Positions 16,973 through 25,888 of a stretch of 64,000 bases of DNA are shown one piece after another; position 1 is the first letter of the stretch; the number at the start of each line of letters is the position of its first letter. The notes below the pieces were generated by a model that searched no databases, was not told the DNA's origin, and saw only the letters and a list, made by a program, of their open reading frames with translations. Source of the DNA: Oxynema aestuarii AP17 (lineage in GTDB: Bacteria > Cyanobacteriota > Cyanobacteriia > Cyanobacteriales > Laspinemataceae); contig NZ_CP051167.1 of the NCBI RefSeq assembly GCF_012295525.1, forward strand, positions 5,315,501-5,379,500, in the 5' to 3' direction. Position numbers and translations under genes: made by a program.

Positions 16973-17428
16973 ATGAATTCTCAAGAGTTAAAAGATAGCG
17001 TCGAAGAAAGGAGATCGCCCGAACAAAGCGACGCCAAAAGCAACCGAACTAGAGGGCGATCGCTGCCGGAATGGTGTACGTTCGCGATCGCCTTATTCCT
17101 CGTCGGAACCGTAATCGGATTAGTGATTTACGACGGGCTGACCCAACCCGCCGATCCTCCTATTCTTTCTATTACATCCGAGGGTTTGATTCGCGAAGAA
17201 TATGGCCAATTTTACGTTCCTTTCCGAATTGTCAATCGGGGCGGAGAAACTGCATCTTCGGTGCGGATTTCTGCCAAGCTTTTAGAAAAAGGAGAAATCC
17301 GAGAAAGTGGCAACCAACAGATCGATTTTCTGTCTCGGGGAGAAACAAAAGAAGGAGCATTTATTTTCAGTTTAGATCCGAGAAAAAGCGATTTAATTTT
17401 AAGGGTGACGGGGTATCAGATTCCTTAA
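16973..17428 (+). CDS. TIGR02588 family membrane-anchored protein
   Basis: The 151-residue product has a charged N-terminal tail, one membrane helix (WCTFAIALFLVGTVIGLVIYD, about residues 38-58) and an extracytoplasmic beta-sandwich-like domain of about 90 residues (FYVPFRIVNRGGETASSV). Family membership is supported mainly by its position four bases after the TIGR02587 gene and by this architecture. Function is unknown; the exposed domain may gate or sense for the polytopic partner. Confidence 0.8.
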   Translation: MNSQELKDSVEERRSPEQSDAKSNRTRGRSLPEWCTFAIALFLVGTVIGLVIYDGLTQPADPPILSITSEGLIREEYGQFYVPFRIVNRGGETASSVRISAKLLEKGEIRESGNQQIDFLSRGETKEGAFIFSLDPRKSDLILRVTGYQIP

Positions 17429-18027
17429 CGGAAAAGGCGATCGCCGCTCGGGTCGTCAGTCGTTAACATTTAGAGGTGTTCCGGGAATCGTTTCGACCAA
17501 TTTTCGACTAATTTTTGACCGATTGAAGCGGTTAAACGCAGTAAAAAGTAGAGAAGGATTAGAAATAGGGCGATCGCCTCAATCGGAGCGATTGAAACTG
17601 GGGTCGAAACGCCTCCGGCGTCGCTTCGCTATCGGGTGTTATTGGCCCTGCAAACCGAGTATCCCCAATGCGGGTCAGAAAAGTGGAGTCGGTCGCCTGC
17701 TTTTTGAGTCGAGTTCGCAAAACATCGGCTTTGAGTTGTTAAGATCGAGCGAATCCCCTCTCGATTCGAGTGCAAAACCCGTTCGCGACCTGCTGGAACG
17801 ATCTAAAATCGAGGGTCAGTGCCTTCAAACACGGAGGATCCTAACAAGTTGTTGAGAACTTCCCGATCTCTCGGTCGAGGTCTAGCAGCATTACGCGATT
17901 GGCTCAAAACTGAGGACGGAGTTAGACAGGCGCGGGAATTCATCTGAAATCAAGAGAATCAATCGATCCGGGAGCGAAGTATTGAGAACTTATTTACAGG
18001 TAGAAGATCTCCAGAGGAGTAAATAGG
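17429..18027. other. Intergenic region before the amidase
   Basis: This is about 600 bases without a supported gene. Positions 17606-17634 carry a small palindromic repeat (core acgcctccggcgt, then cgcttcgctatcg), related to one inside patU. The open frame 17523-17855 shows no coding character. The right end provides ribosome site agaggagt (18012-18019) for the GTG start. Confidence 0.45.
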
Positions 18028-19830
18028 GTGAAGTTGCGCGTATGTTCATGGCTGCTACCGACGGCGATCGCCGTATTGTTGCTGTCGTCTCCGGCGAATG
18101 CGGCGAGGCTGGAATCGTGGCGTTTCGATGCTAACGAAAACCGACTCTACTTTACAACCCAAGGGGGAGTCCAACCCAAGGCTCAATTGATTGCCAATCC
18201 GACGCGCTTGACGATCGATTTACCGGGAACGACCCTGGGACGACCGTTACAGGAACAGGCGATCGCCAAACCGGGTTTTGATTCGATCCGGGTCGGACAG
18301 TTCGAGTCAAATATCACCCGCTTGGTGATCGAATTGAAACCCGGCTATACCCTCAACCCGCAAGCGGTGAGATTTCACGGTAATTCTGCCAGTGAGTGGG
18401 TGGTCGAACTGCCCAATCCCGAACCGATCGCCAATGGATCCGATGGCGGGTTGAACGCGCGAAATAGCGATCGCCGTGCGATCGGCGCCCCGTCGAATCC
18501 GGGAGAGGGAGGCGCGGGACTGGTCGAAAATATTCAAGTGACCCCCGACGGCTTATTTATCCGGACCCGAGGGAATGTCGCCGCCGTCGAAGTGCAGCAC
18601 AGTCGCGATCGCGCCCAAGTCTACATCGACGTGCGCGGCGCGACAATTTCGACCCAACTGCGATCGCGCCAGCAAATGGTCGCCCGTCATGGGGTCAAGC
18701 GCTTCACCCTGTCGGAAACGAACAATTCTCCCCCGGTCACCCGTCTGACCTTAGAACTGGAGAACCCGGACGCCCAGTGGGTCGCCAGCGCCAGCAATCT
18801 CGGCGGGATCGTCCTGCTTCCCCAAGATCCGAGGGCCACGATCTCCCGAGGATCGTCTTCTTCCCCGCCGTCGGTCCCAAGCGATCGTCCCGTGACGATT
18901 CGCTCGATCGACTTGGAAAATAGCGGGTCGCAACTGTCGATTCGTTCGGACGGTCCGTTTACCTACAGCAGTGGCTGGGATCGCTCTACGGGAGTCTATC
19001 AAATCACGATTCCCGGCGCTCAGTTAGCCTCTGGGGCCGATCGCGCGCAGCGTTTTCCCAACAGTTCGTTATTGTGGGTGCGCCTCAAGCAAGCTGACCC
19101 GCAAACGGTCCAAATTCTCGTGCAGCCTGCGGCGGGAGTGCGGATCGGAACTTTAACTCAGTCGAATCCGGAAACGCTCTCCCTGGCCTTGGAGCGATCG
19201 TCAACAACCCTCAATCCTCCCAACCGCAATCTGGCGAATGCTCCCTCAAACCGTCCTTTTCCTGCCCCAACGGCTCAAAACCGTCGCGAACGCCTGGTGG
19301 TGGTTGTCGATCCCGGACATGGGGGCCGCGACCCCGGTGCGGTCGGGATCGGCGGCTTACAAGAAAAAAATATCGTTTTGCCGATCTCCCAACAAGTGGT
19401 CTCGATTCTCGAACAAAACGGCGTTCAAGCGGTGATTACCCGGCGCGACGATCGCGAAATCGATTTGCCCCCGCGCGTCCAACTGGCGAATCGGGTCAAT
19501 GCGGATATTTTTGTCAGCATTCACGCCAACGCGATCGATATGAGTCGCCCTGATGTCAACGGGATCGAGACGTATTATTACGCCAGTGGCGATCGCCTCG
19601 CGCGCACGATTCACAACAGTATTTTGCAAACGACGAGAGCGGGCGATCGCGGCGTTCGTCAAGCGCGGTTTTACGTCCTCCGACACACGGCGATGCCTGC
19701 GGTTCTGGTAGAAGTCGGGTTTGTGACCGGGGCCCGCGACGCTCCCCGTCTGGCTGACCCGGCTTACCAGCAGCAAATGGCTTCCGCGATCGCCCGGGGT
19801 ATATTACAGTACCTTCAACAAAATCGTTAG
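18028..19830 (+). CDS. N-acetylmuramoyl-L-alanine amidase with AMIN domains (AmiC type)
   Basis: The 600-residue exported peptidoglycan amidase cleaves the bond between MurNAc and L-Ala. A signal peptide ends after SSPANA (about residue 25). AMIN domains (from RLESWRFDANENRLYF, and further copies around 165-270 and 290-390) direct AmiC enzymes to the septum. A linker leads to the Amidase_3 domain (about 425-598): zinc ligands in VVDPGHGGRDPGA, Glu of LQEKNI, His of SIHANA, and catalytic Glu in LVEVGFVTG. In filamentous cyanobacteria such AmiC proteins drill nanopores for septal junctions and complete cell separation. The GTG start is supported by agaggagt nine bases upstream. murI follows 130 bases downstream. 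Confidence 0.93.
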   Translation: MKLRVCSWLLPTAIAVLLLSSPANAARLESWRFDANENRLYFTTQGGVQPKAQLIANPTRLTIDLPGTTLGRPLQEQAIAKPGFDSIRVGQFESNITRLVIELKPGYTLNPQAVRFHGNSASEWVVELPNPEPIANGSDGGLNARNSDRRAIGAPSNPGEGGAGLVENIQVTPDGLFIRTRGNVAAVEVQHSRDRAQVYIDVRGATISTQLRSRQQMVARHGVKRFTLSETNNSPPVTRLTLELENPDAQWVASASNLGGIVLLPQDPRATISRGSSSSPPSVPSDRPVTIRSIDLENSGSQLSIRSDGPFTYSSGWDRSTGVYQITIPGAQLASGADRAQRFPNSSLLWVRLKQADPQTVQILVQPAAGVRIGTLTQSNPETLSLALERSSTTLNPPNRNLANAPSNRPFPAPTAQNRRERLVVVVDPGHGGRDPGAVGIGGLQEKNIVLPISQQVVSILEQNGVQAVITRRDDREIDLPPRVQLANRVNADIFVSIHANAIDMSRPDVNGIETYYYASGDRLARTIHNSILQTTRAGDRGVRQARFYVLRHTAMPAVLVEVGFVTGARDAPRLADPAYQQQMASAIARGILQYLQQNR

Positions 19831-19962
19831 TCTGTCGAACCGCGATCGCGGTTCGTTCGCGGCTCGCGATCGCCGACGACTTGTTTTTCTAAACCCTTGT
19901 CAGAATCACCTGTGTATAATCTGTCTGCCTCCGATCCGACTGTTACGAAGGGCGATTGTTCC

Positions 19963-20880
19963 ATGCAAAACGATTTATCCTCTCTCTCCCCCGACCCCCG
20001 CGACCGACCGACCGCCTCGGAAGACGCGCGCTCCGCTTTTGCAGGTGCGGCCCCGGAACGCGCCAAAATCGGTATTTTCGATAGTGGCGTGGGCGGCTTA
20101 ACCGTTTTGAGAGAACTTTACAGGCAATTGCCCCACGAATCGATTCTTTATTTTGCCGATACCGCCCGCCTGCCTTACGGCAATCGCTCTCAAGCCGAAA
20201 TTATCCAGTTCGTGCGCGAAATCCTGCACTGGATGGTTCCCCAAGGCATCAAAATGGCCATTATGGCCTGCAATACCAGTTCGGCCCTCGCCTTGGACGT
20301 GGTGCGATCGGAATTTGACTTGCCGATTTTGGGGTTGATTTTGCCCGGCGCCCGCGCGGCGGTCAGTCGGGGTCGGCGGATCGGCGCGATCGCCACTCCC
20401 GCCACCGCCGCCAGCAACGCCTACCGTCGGGCGATCCGTGAAATGAACCCAGACGCCAGAGTCTGGCAAGTCGGCTGTCCCGAATTCGTCCCCCTGATCG
20501 AGCGCAATCGCATTCACGATCCGTACACCGTGGAGGTCGCCCGAGAATATCTCGCCCCGTTACAAGAACAACAGATCGATACCTTGGTTTACGGTTGCAC
20601 CCATTATCCCCTCTTAGCTCCGGTGTTTAAGACGATTCTGCCCCCGTCGGTCGCTTTAATCGACCCGGCGGTTCACGTGGTCACGGCGGCGGCGCAAGAG
20701 TTGGAAATGTTAGGGATCCGCGAAACCCTCCCGGCCCTACCGACGCGCTTTTGCGTGAGTGGCTCCCCCGAAGAGTTCGCCCGTCGGGCAGTTCCGTGGT
20801 TGGGTTGTACGCCTCTGGTGGAAAAAATTTGTTTGCCCACTGTCGAACAGCAGCCCTTACCCGTGGAAGCGGTGGAGTAG
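19963..20880 (+). CDS. murI: Glutamate racemase
   Basis: The 305-residue enzyme converts L- to D-glutamate for peptidoglycan stem peptides. The family start IGIFDSGVGGLTVLREL is preceded by an unusual Pro/Asp-rich tail of about 45 residues. The catalytic cysteines sit in MACNTSSALA and YGCTHYPLL. The ATG at 19963 is chosen; an in-frame TTG at 19897 would add 22 residues of unlikely sequence. Its place after the amidase fits a cell-wall gene group. Confidence 0.95.
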   Translation: MQNDLSSLSPDPRDRPTASEDARSAFAGAAPERAKIGIFDSGVGGLTVLRELYRQLPHESILYFADTARLPYGNRSQAEIIQFVREILHWMVPQGIKMAIMACNTSSALALDVVRSEFDLPILGLILPGARAAVSRGRRIGAIATPATAASNAYRRAIREMNPDARVWQVGCPEFVPLIERNRIHDPYTVEVAREYLAPLQEQQIDTLVYGCTHYPLLAPVFKTILPPSVALIDPAVHVVTAAAQELEMLGIRETLPALPTRFCVSGSPEEFARRAVPWLGCTPLVEKICLPTVEQQPLPVEAVE

Positions 20881-20904
20881 GCCCCCCTGTAGGCCCCTCT
20901 GGCT

Positions 20905-20944
20905 GAAAAAATCGCTCCGTATTCTCGCGGGAATACGGAGCGAT
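20905..20944 (-). terminator. Intrinsic terminator on the minus strand
   Basis: A perfect 13-bp stem (atcgctccgtatt 20911-20923 / aatacggagcgat 20932-20944) with an 8-base loop. Read on the minus strand it is followed by six T (the a-run at 20906-20911), while the plus side has no T-run. It therefore ends a leftward transcript, best explained by the 39-codon gene at 21024-21143. Confidence 0.85.
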
Positions 20945-21023
20945 GGGGTTGTCTGGGGAGTCGTCTGGAGAGGGCTGGCGCCGTGGACTCTGCCGACTCC
21001 TCGGACTGACGGGAGCGAACGGG

Positions 21024-21143
21024 CTAGGGACGAGAACTCGATCGCCTCGACGTGCGCCCTACAAATGTCAGTAATACGTAAACCGTCAGCAAATAACCCG
21101 TGGCAAGAATTGGAATAATCAAAGGCATATCGAGATAATTCAT
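21024..21143 (-). CDS. 39-residue single-pass membrane protein
   Basis: The peptide starts MNYLDMPLIIPILATGYLLT, continues VYVLLTFVGR and ends in a basic Arg/Ser tail, so it has one membrane helix with a cytoplasmic positive end. It resembles in size and shape the small subunits of photosynthetic or NDH complexes, but I cannot name it. Support comes from the strong leftward terminator 80 bases after its stop and from the absence of another gene on that strand. A longer frame reaching 21455 is possible, but the added part is Arg/Ser/Pro-rich and unlikely. No clear ribosome site is seen. Confidence 0.5.
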   Translation of the reverse strand: MNYLDMPLIIPILATGYLLTVYVLLTFVGRTSRRSSSRP

Positions 21144-21842
21144 AGTACGGCCAGAAGGTGAATGCGAGGGAGACGGGTTAACAGACAAAGCCATACAAAA
21201 GCCAGACGAAGGCGATCGGCATTTTCGGCGAGCGGGTGCGCGCCCCTGCTCGGCTACGAGAAAACAGACCAGAACGGCAGTTCTGGAAGGATTTTCATCG
21301 GTTGATGGCATCGGAGCGAACCGTCCGGACTCAAGCCGACGTAGCCCGAGCGCGGACTGACCGAAACCGTTGGCTCGTTTGTCTCTGGCGATCGCCCGCT
21401 CGCGATCTCGACCCTCCCCCTCCGGGGAATCTTCCCCCGACCCGAGCCTCACCACCAGGATTGTCGTTACGAAATCGTAACCGTCTCGGATCGATAGAGT
21501 TCGATCGGTCGCCGACGCGCTACATACTCAGGCGCCCGCCAGCTAAAAACGTATCTTGCTTTACACTTAAGCTACAACACCCACTTGCGGTCTTCAAGGA
21601 AAACCCCGTCGTGTCGTGCCGCTTTATGTATGGAATTGTTTAAATTCTTAACTCCTACCCTATCACAAGATCGGCCCGTTTTGGAGTCCCCCAGCCCCTG
21701 TGCTTAACAATTCTTTACAATCTCCGAATGAGTCTCTGGCATGGATTTTGACGATATTTTTTTGATAAAACTTTCCTATCCGAGAGGCTTCGCTTAGAAT
21801 ATATGTAAAATTTCGTAAATTTACGCCCGAGTCGGCCTATCC
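21144..21842. other. Intergenic region between divergent transcripts
   Basis: About 700 bases without a supported gene. It must hold the promoter for the small leftward gene and the promoter of sds. The segment 21720-21830 is AT-rich (tttttttgataaaactttcc, tatatgtaaaattt) and is the likely sds promoter. Predicted frames here have shadow composition. Confidence 0.4.
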
Positions 21843-22814
21843 ATGACGTCAACCACCTCCCTCTTTTCCCCGGTTGAAGCAGACCTGAGGTTGCTCACAG
21901 AGAACCTCAAAAATCTGGTCGGAGCCCGCCACCCGATTTTGTACGCTGCGGCAGAACATCTTTTCGGGGCGCGGGGAAAACAGGTGAGACCAGCGATTGT
22001 CCTGTTACTCTCGAAAGCCACCCTGCTCGATCGCGAAATCACGCCTCGTCACCGTCGCCTGGCGGAGATTACCGAAATGATCCACACCGCCAGTCTCGTC
22101 CACGACGACGTTGTAGACGAATCGGAAGTCCGGCGGGGAATTGCCACAGTTCACAGCTTGTTCGGCAATCGGGTCGCCGTCTTGGCGGGAGACTTCTTGT
22201 TTGCCCAATCCTCTTGGTATTTGGCCAACTTAGATAATTTGGAAGTGGTCAAATTGCTGTCCAAAGTGATTATGGACTTGGCCGAAGGGGAGATCCGGCA
22301 GGGGATGAATCGATTTGACACCGAGTTGTCCATCGAGGCTTACCTGGAGAAGAGCTACTACAAAACGGCTTCGCTGATTGCCAACAGTTCCAAAGCCGTC
22401 GGGATCTTAAGTGAGGTCGAGCCGGAAATCGTCGAAGATCTCTATGAGTACGGACGCCATATCGGCTTGGCCTTTCAAATCGTCGATGATATTTTAGACT
22501 TCACCAGTTCGAGCGAATCCCTGGGCAAACCCGCCGCGTCGGATCTCAAAAGCGGTAATTTAACCGCCCCGGCTTTATATGCCTTGGCCGAAAAACCCGC
22601 CTTGGGGGTGGCGATCGAGCGGGAGTTCGCCCAAGAAGGGGATTTAGAGCAGGCGATCGCCCTGATTCACGATTCCACGGGCATCCAGCAAGCTCGCAAA
22701 CTGGCAACCCACCATGCTAAACTGGCCGTCGGACATCTAGAGTCCCTTGCCGCTTCCCCCGCGCGTCAAACCTTGATAAAGCTTGCTGATTACGTCGTCA
22801 GCCGCCTGTATTAG
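21843..22814 (+). CDS. sds: Solanesyl (all-trans-polyprenyl) diphosphate synthase
   Basis: The 323-residue trans-isoprenyl diphosphate synthase elongates allylic diphosphates with IPP to make the long side chain of plastoquinone. Both Asp-rich motifs are intact: LVHDDVVDES (about residue 86) and QIVDDILDFT (about 215). Other family marks are GARGKQVRPAIVLL and LAGDFLFAQSS. Length and sequence fit the cyanobacterial Sds group rather than the shorter-chain CrtE (geranylgeranyl) enzyme. Position after murI is shared with other cyanobacteria as I recall. Confidence 0.92.
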   Translation: MTSTTSLFSPVEADLRLLTENLKNLVGARHPILYAAAEHLFGARGKQVRPAIVLLLSKATLLDREITPRHRRLAEITEMIHTASLVHDDVVDESEVRRGIATVHSLFGNRVAVLAGDFLFAQSSWYLANLDNLEVVKLLSKVIMDLAEGEIRQGMNRFDTELSIEAYLEKSYYKTASLIANSSKAVGILSEVEPEIVEDLYEYGRHIGLAFQIVDDILDFTSSSESLGKPAASDLKSGNLTAPALYALAEKPALGVAIEREFAQEGDLEQAIALIHDSTGIQQARKLATHHAKLAVGHLESLAASPARQTLIKLADYVVSRLY

Positions 22815-22889
22815 GGGAAGCGAATGCATCCTGAGAAATCCCGATTGAGAGCTTCTCAAAGGCGATTTCTGGGAGTTTGAGACTCAATT

Positions 22890-23381
22890 TCAGGCCAAAT
22901 CAGGCGGCAACTGACTCTCTTGAGGGCTACTTCTCTTTTGGAGATGTTTTTGGAGTTCGGCGCGGATCGACTGTTGAAGGGTTTCGCGGCTGACTTCAAT
23001 TCCGGTGGAGAAGTCCCCGGGAGTTTCAAAAAAAACGAGACTATCTACCGCATCAATGGCTACCATTTGAAACAAAATGTGAGTCACGGGTACGGCGACG
23101 GCAATCGTTCCCGCATCTTTGGGAGCGATCGCGTGGTTCGTCGCGTCCTTGAGTGAAGGAAAAGCATAAATCGCGCGTTTCTCTACATCGGGGTGGGCGC
23201 GGTTGCTCAAGGTCGTCACCACCCAACGGGAATCTAAAGATTGCAAGAGGTAATATTCCCGATGCCGTAACTGTCCCGCCACACTTTTGAGAACGGGTGC
23301 GATCGCCGCGACAATTCCAGGCGTTTTACCGTCTTGGGGTGCATTCTCAGTGAGTAGCTGAATTTGTTGGTTTAAATCCAT
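22890..23381 (-). CDS. Conserved cyanobacterial hypothetical protein
   Basis: The 163-residue soluble protein has no recognised catalytic motif. It reads as alternating alpha/beta, for example HREYYLLQSLDSRWVVTTLS and TIAVAVPVTHILFQMVAI, and ends in a charged tail. It is divergent from hetZ with 95 bases between starts, so the two share a regulatory region. The ATG at 23381 gives the only sensible start. Function unknown. Confidence 0.75.
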   Translation of the reverse strand: MDLNQQIQLLTENAPQDGKTPGIVAAIAPVLKSVAGQLRHREYYLLQSLDSRWVVTTLSNRAHPDVEKRAIYAFPSLKDATNHAIAPKDAGTIAVAVPVTHILFQMVAIDAVDSLVFFETPGDFSTGIEVSRETLQQSIRAELQKHLQKRSSPQESQLPPDLA

Positions 23382-23476
23382 TGCGATATTAATTTTTGGC
23401 TGGACGTCTTTTTCTGAGTTTAGCCAGAGTGTTGCCCGCAGCTAACCGGGGAACAATCGCTAGCTATTTAGTCATC

Positions 23477-24607
23477 ATGGCGGAGATCGAGAGGGGCGTG
23501 GAAGATATTTTTGAGCTGCTATTTACAGAACTCCAACAGTCTACACGAGCGTCAGAGGCGAATTGCCGGGAGGTGAGCGGGCGCATTGCCGCCGAAGTCG
23601 AGCGAATTTGCCAGCAGAGCAAGCGCATTCAAGCGTCCGGGGAAGTTCGTACCTGGGCGATCGCCCTATCCAGACATCGCCTCCAGCAGTGTTTGAACTA
23701 CTACAAACTCGGCTCCCAAGCCGGGCGCATCGATTTACACAGCACCCTCAGTGCAATTGTCTACCGTTACATCACCCCTCCCCAAGTTCAATCGAGCTAC
23801 CAAGCCCGCTTGAACCTGATTGAAGATTTTTTACAAGGATTTTATCTCGAAGCCCTCAACGCCTTTCGGCGCGAAGCCCAACTCGAAGCCACCTTTTCCC
23901 CCTCGACCTTACTCGAACTGGCCGAATACATGGCCTTTACCGAACGCTACGGCAAACGGCGGATCCCCTTACCCGGGGGACGCTCCCAACAGCTCATCGT
24001 CCTGCGGGCTCAGACCTTTTCCCAACAACAACCGCCCGAAACGATCGTCGATATGGAGCAAGCCGCCGAGGGCGCCAGCCTCGATTCCGATCGCACCTGG
24101 AACGACTCCTCCGTGCAGCAAGTGCGCGAAGCGATGGTCGATCCCGATTCCCTCAGTGCCGAAGATTCCCTGCGCGAAACCGTCATTCAAGAACTGATGA
24201 CCTACCTGCAAAATCGCGACCAGCAAGATTGCGCCGACTACTTCGCTTTAAGATTGCAAGACTTGCCCACCGCAGAAATCGAAGCAATCCTCGGCTTGAC
24301 CCCGAGAGAACGAGATTACTTGCAACAACGATTCAAATACCACTTGATCCGCTTTGCCCTTTCCCATCGGTGGGAACTCGTCCACGAGTGGCTCGAAGCC
24401 GACTTAGACCATAACCTCGGCCTCAGTCCCAGTCAATGGCAGACATTTCAACAAAAAATCGGTCCCGAACAAGTCAAACTGCTCGAACTCAAACAACAAA
24501 ACTTACCCGAAGCGCAAATCGCCCAAGCCCTCGGGTGTACCCTCAACCAAGTTCAAAAACGCTGGTTTAAACTGCTTGAGGTAGCCTGGGAAATTAGAAA
24601 CCATTAA
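23477..24607 (+). CDS. hetZ: Heterocyst differentiation regulator HetZ
   Basis: The 376-residue protein is recognised by the characteristic segments LHSTLSAIVYRYITPPQ, EDFLQGFYLEALNAFRRE, LLELAEYMAFTERYGKRRIP, CADYFALRLQDLPTAEIEAI and LGLTPRERDYLQQRFKYHLI. HetZ is a DNA-binding protein needed early in heterocyst development in Anabaena. Its C-terminal half resembles sigma-70 region 4/helix-turn-helix modules (LGCTLNQVQKRWFKLLE). It also occurs in filamentous strains without heterocysts, where its role is less clear. The ATG at 23477 is preferred over a TTG at 23396 because the extra 27 residues do not match the family. patU follows after 44 bases. Confidence 0.93.
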   Translation: MAEIERGVEDIFELLFTELQQSTRASEANCREVSGRIAAEVERICQQSKRIQASGEVRTWAIALSRHRLQQCLNYYKLGSQAGRIDLHSTLSAIVYRYITPPQVQSSYQARLNLIEDFLQGFYLEALNAFRREAQLEATFSPSTLLELAEYMAFTERYGKRRIPLPGGRSQQLIVLRAQTFSQQQPPETIVDMEQAAEGASLDSDRTWNDSSVQQVREAMVDPDSLSAEDSLRETVIQELMTYLQNRDQQDCADYFALRLQDLPTAEIEAILGLTPRERDYLQQRFKYHLIRFALSHRWELVHEWLEADLDHNLGLSPSQWQTFQQKIGPEQVKLLELKQQNLPEAQIAQALGCTLNQVQKRWFKLLEVAWEIRNH

Positions 24608-24651
24608 GGTTCCGGAAAACGTGCATTTACAGATGAATAGGGGGTTAAGAA

Positions 24652-25785
24652 ATGGAATCGAGGGACGCCGAAGCTTTTGAGCGCATTCAACACTCCAAAG
24701 CTTTACAACAGCAACTCCTTGAATGGTTGCTCTCAGAAAATCGCCACCCGGTCGAGTTATCGCCGCCGGGGACGACCGACATCGACCGCCCATTCGATCC
24801 GCTCGATTCAGAAACCTTCGACGATTTCCTCTCGGGTCCGGGCGACATCGAGGCGGGGATCGCGAACCCTGACGAATCGCCTCTCGGAGGAATTCGACCA
24901 CATCAACCAGGAGAGATACCTGCCGTGCAAGACCGTTATTACGCGCTCCTCAAGCGCAGATTGCAAACTGAAATTCAGCACCACCTTCCCCTGTTTCCTT
25001 GGGAAAACGAAGTGCTAGACTACGACGCTGAAACGTCAGACTGGTCCGTCGCCCAACAAGTTCCCGATCGCCTGTGGACGGCGCAACTGGAACAACTCAA
25101 CTTACCCGTTACCCTGCCCCCCGCCGTATTGACCCGCATTTTCGAGCAGTGTCGCCGCTTGGTGAACTCCTCCGTGCAAGAAGGACTCAAACTGGTGCGG
25201 GCCGTTGAAGATCTCTTTCCCGAACAAACCTACACCCTGCATCAGCTCGCCGGAACCCTCATGGTAGCCGGAGCGCCGCAACGCAGTACCGACGCGATCG
25301 ATCGCCTCTCCCAAGCGGCTGCGGACTTTCCCGAAACTTACGAAGCCGCCAGTCCCACCCAACAAATGGTAATGTCCTTACTGGCTGCTCGCGAAATTGT
25401 CGGCAGTTTAACCCTGTCCGTGCGCGCGGGCGACCCTCCCGTCCAACGGCAGTGGCTGACCGGGTACGGCACCCTCGAACTCAACGTCGAGTATACGCGG
25501 CGCGATACGCCGGAGGCGTCGCGAAGCGATCGCCCGTCAACGGCAGCGACCTCCCAAGCCCCCTCGTGCTTGCGCGTCGCAGCCGACCTGCCCTGTGGTG
25601 GCCGTTTGACCCTCGAAAAAGATCGCAGCCAAGGGAGTAACTGCCGCAGCGATGCCGGATCGTTGAGCGTCGAAGTACAAGACCCCCAACCCCATGAAAA
25701 ATACTTTTTAAAAGTGGAATTGGACGATCCCGACAGTCACCCCTTAATTTTCACAGTTTATCCCCTCGACAATTTTCGAGCATGA
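24652..25785 (+). CDS. patU: Pattern-formation protein PatU
   Basis: The 377-residue protein lies directly behind hetZ, as in other filamentous cyanobacteria. An acidic N-terminal region contains LLEWLLSENRHP and DPLDSETFDDFLSG. A central domain starts at VQDRYYALLKRRLQTEIQ and includes FPWENEVLDYDAE and MVMSLLAAREIVGSLTLSV. The C-terminus, KYFLKVELDDPDSHPLIFTV, is typical. In Anabaena the gene is split into patU5 and patU3, which affect heterocyst spacing; here it is one gene. Residues about 283-296 (RRDTPEASRSDRPS) are encoded by a dispersed palindromic repeat, which looks like an in-frame insertion. A terminator follows. Confidence 0.9.
   Translation: MESRDAEAFERIQHSKALQQQLLEWLLSENRHPVELSPPGTTDIDRPFDPLDSETFDDFLSGPGDIEAGIANPDESPLGGIRPHQPGEIPAVQDRYYALLKRRLQTEIQHHLPLFPWENEVLDYDAETSDWSVAQQVPDRLWTAQLEQLNLPVTLPPAVLTRIFEQCRRLVNSSVQEGLKLVRAVEDLFPEQTYTLHQLAGTLMVAGAPQRSTDAIDRLSQAAADFPETYEAASPTQQMVMSLLAAREIVGSLTLSVRAGDPPVQRQWLTGYGTLELNVEYTRRDTPEASRSDRPSTAATSQAPSCLRVAADLPCGGRLTLEKDRSQGSNCRSDAGSLSVEVQDPQPHEKYFLKVELDDPDSHPLIFTVYPLDNFRA
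25501..25534. repeat. Palindromic dispersed repeat inside patU
   Basis: The sequence gatacgccggaggcgtcgcg plus aagcgatcgcc has the same building blocks as the intergenic repeat at 17606-17634 (gcctccggcgtcgcttcgc). It keeps the patU frame open. Confidence 0.65.
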
Positions 25786-25816
25786 GACGGCACAGTTTTG
25801 AGAATGGATTAAAGTA

Positions 25817-25856
25817 GGAAGGAAATCGGCACACTGCTGATTTTTTCCTTCCTTTT
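25817..25856 (+). terminator. Terminator of patU
   Basis: Stem ggaaggaaa (25817-25825) / tttccttcc (25844-25852), T-rich on the 3' side, 31 bases after the stop. Confidence 0.8.
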
Positions 25857-25888
25857 CAATCTGTTCCCCTCGCGACTGATTCCTTCTC

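Noticed and set aside
21144..21455. N-terminal extension of the 39-residue membrane protein to 143 residues
   Set aside because: The added part is Arg/Ser/Pro-rich shadow sequence and the inner ATG directly precedes the membrane helix.
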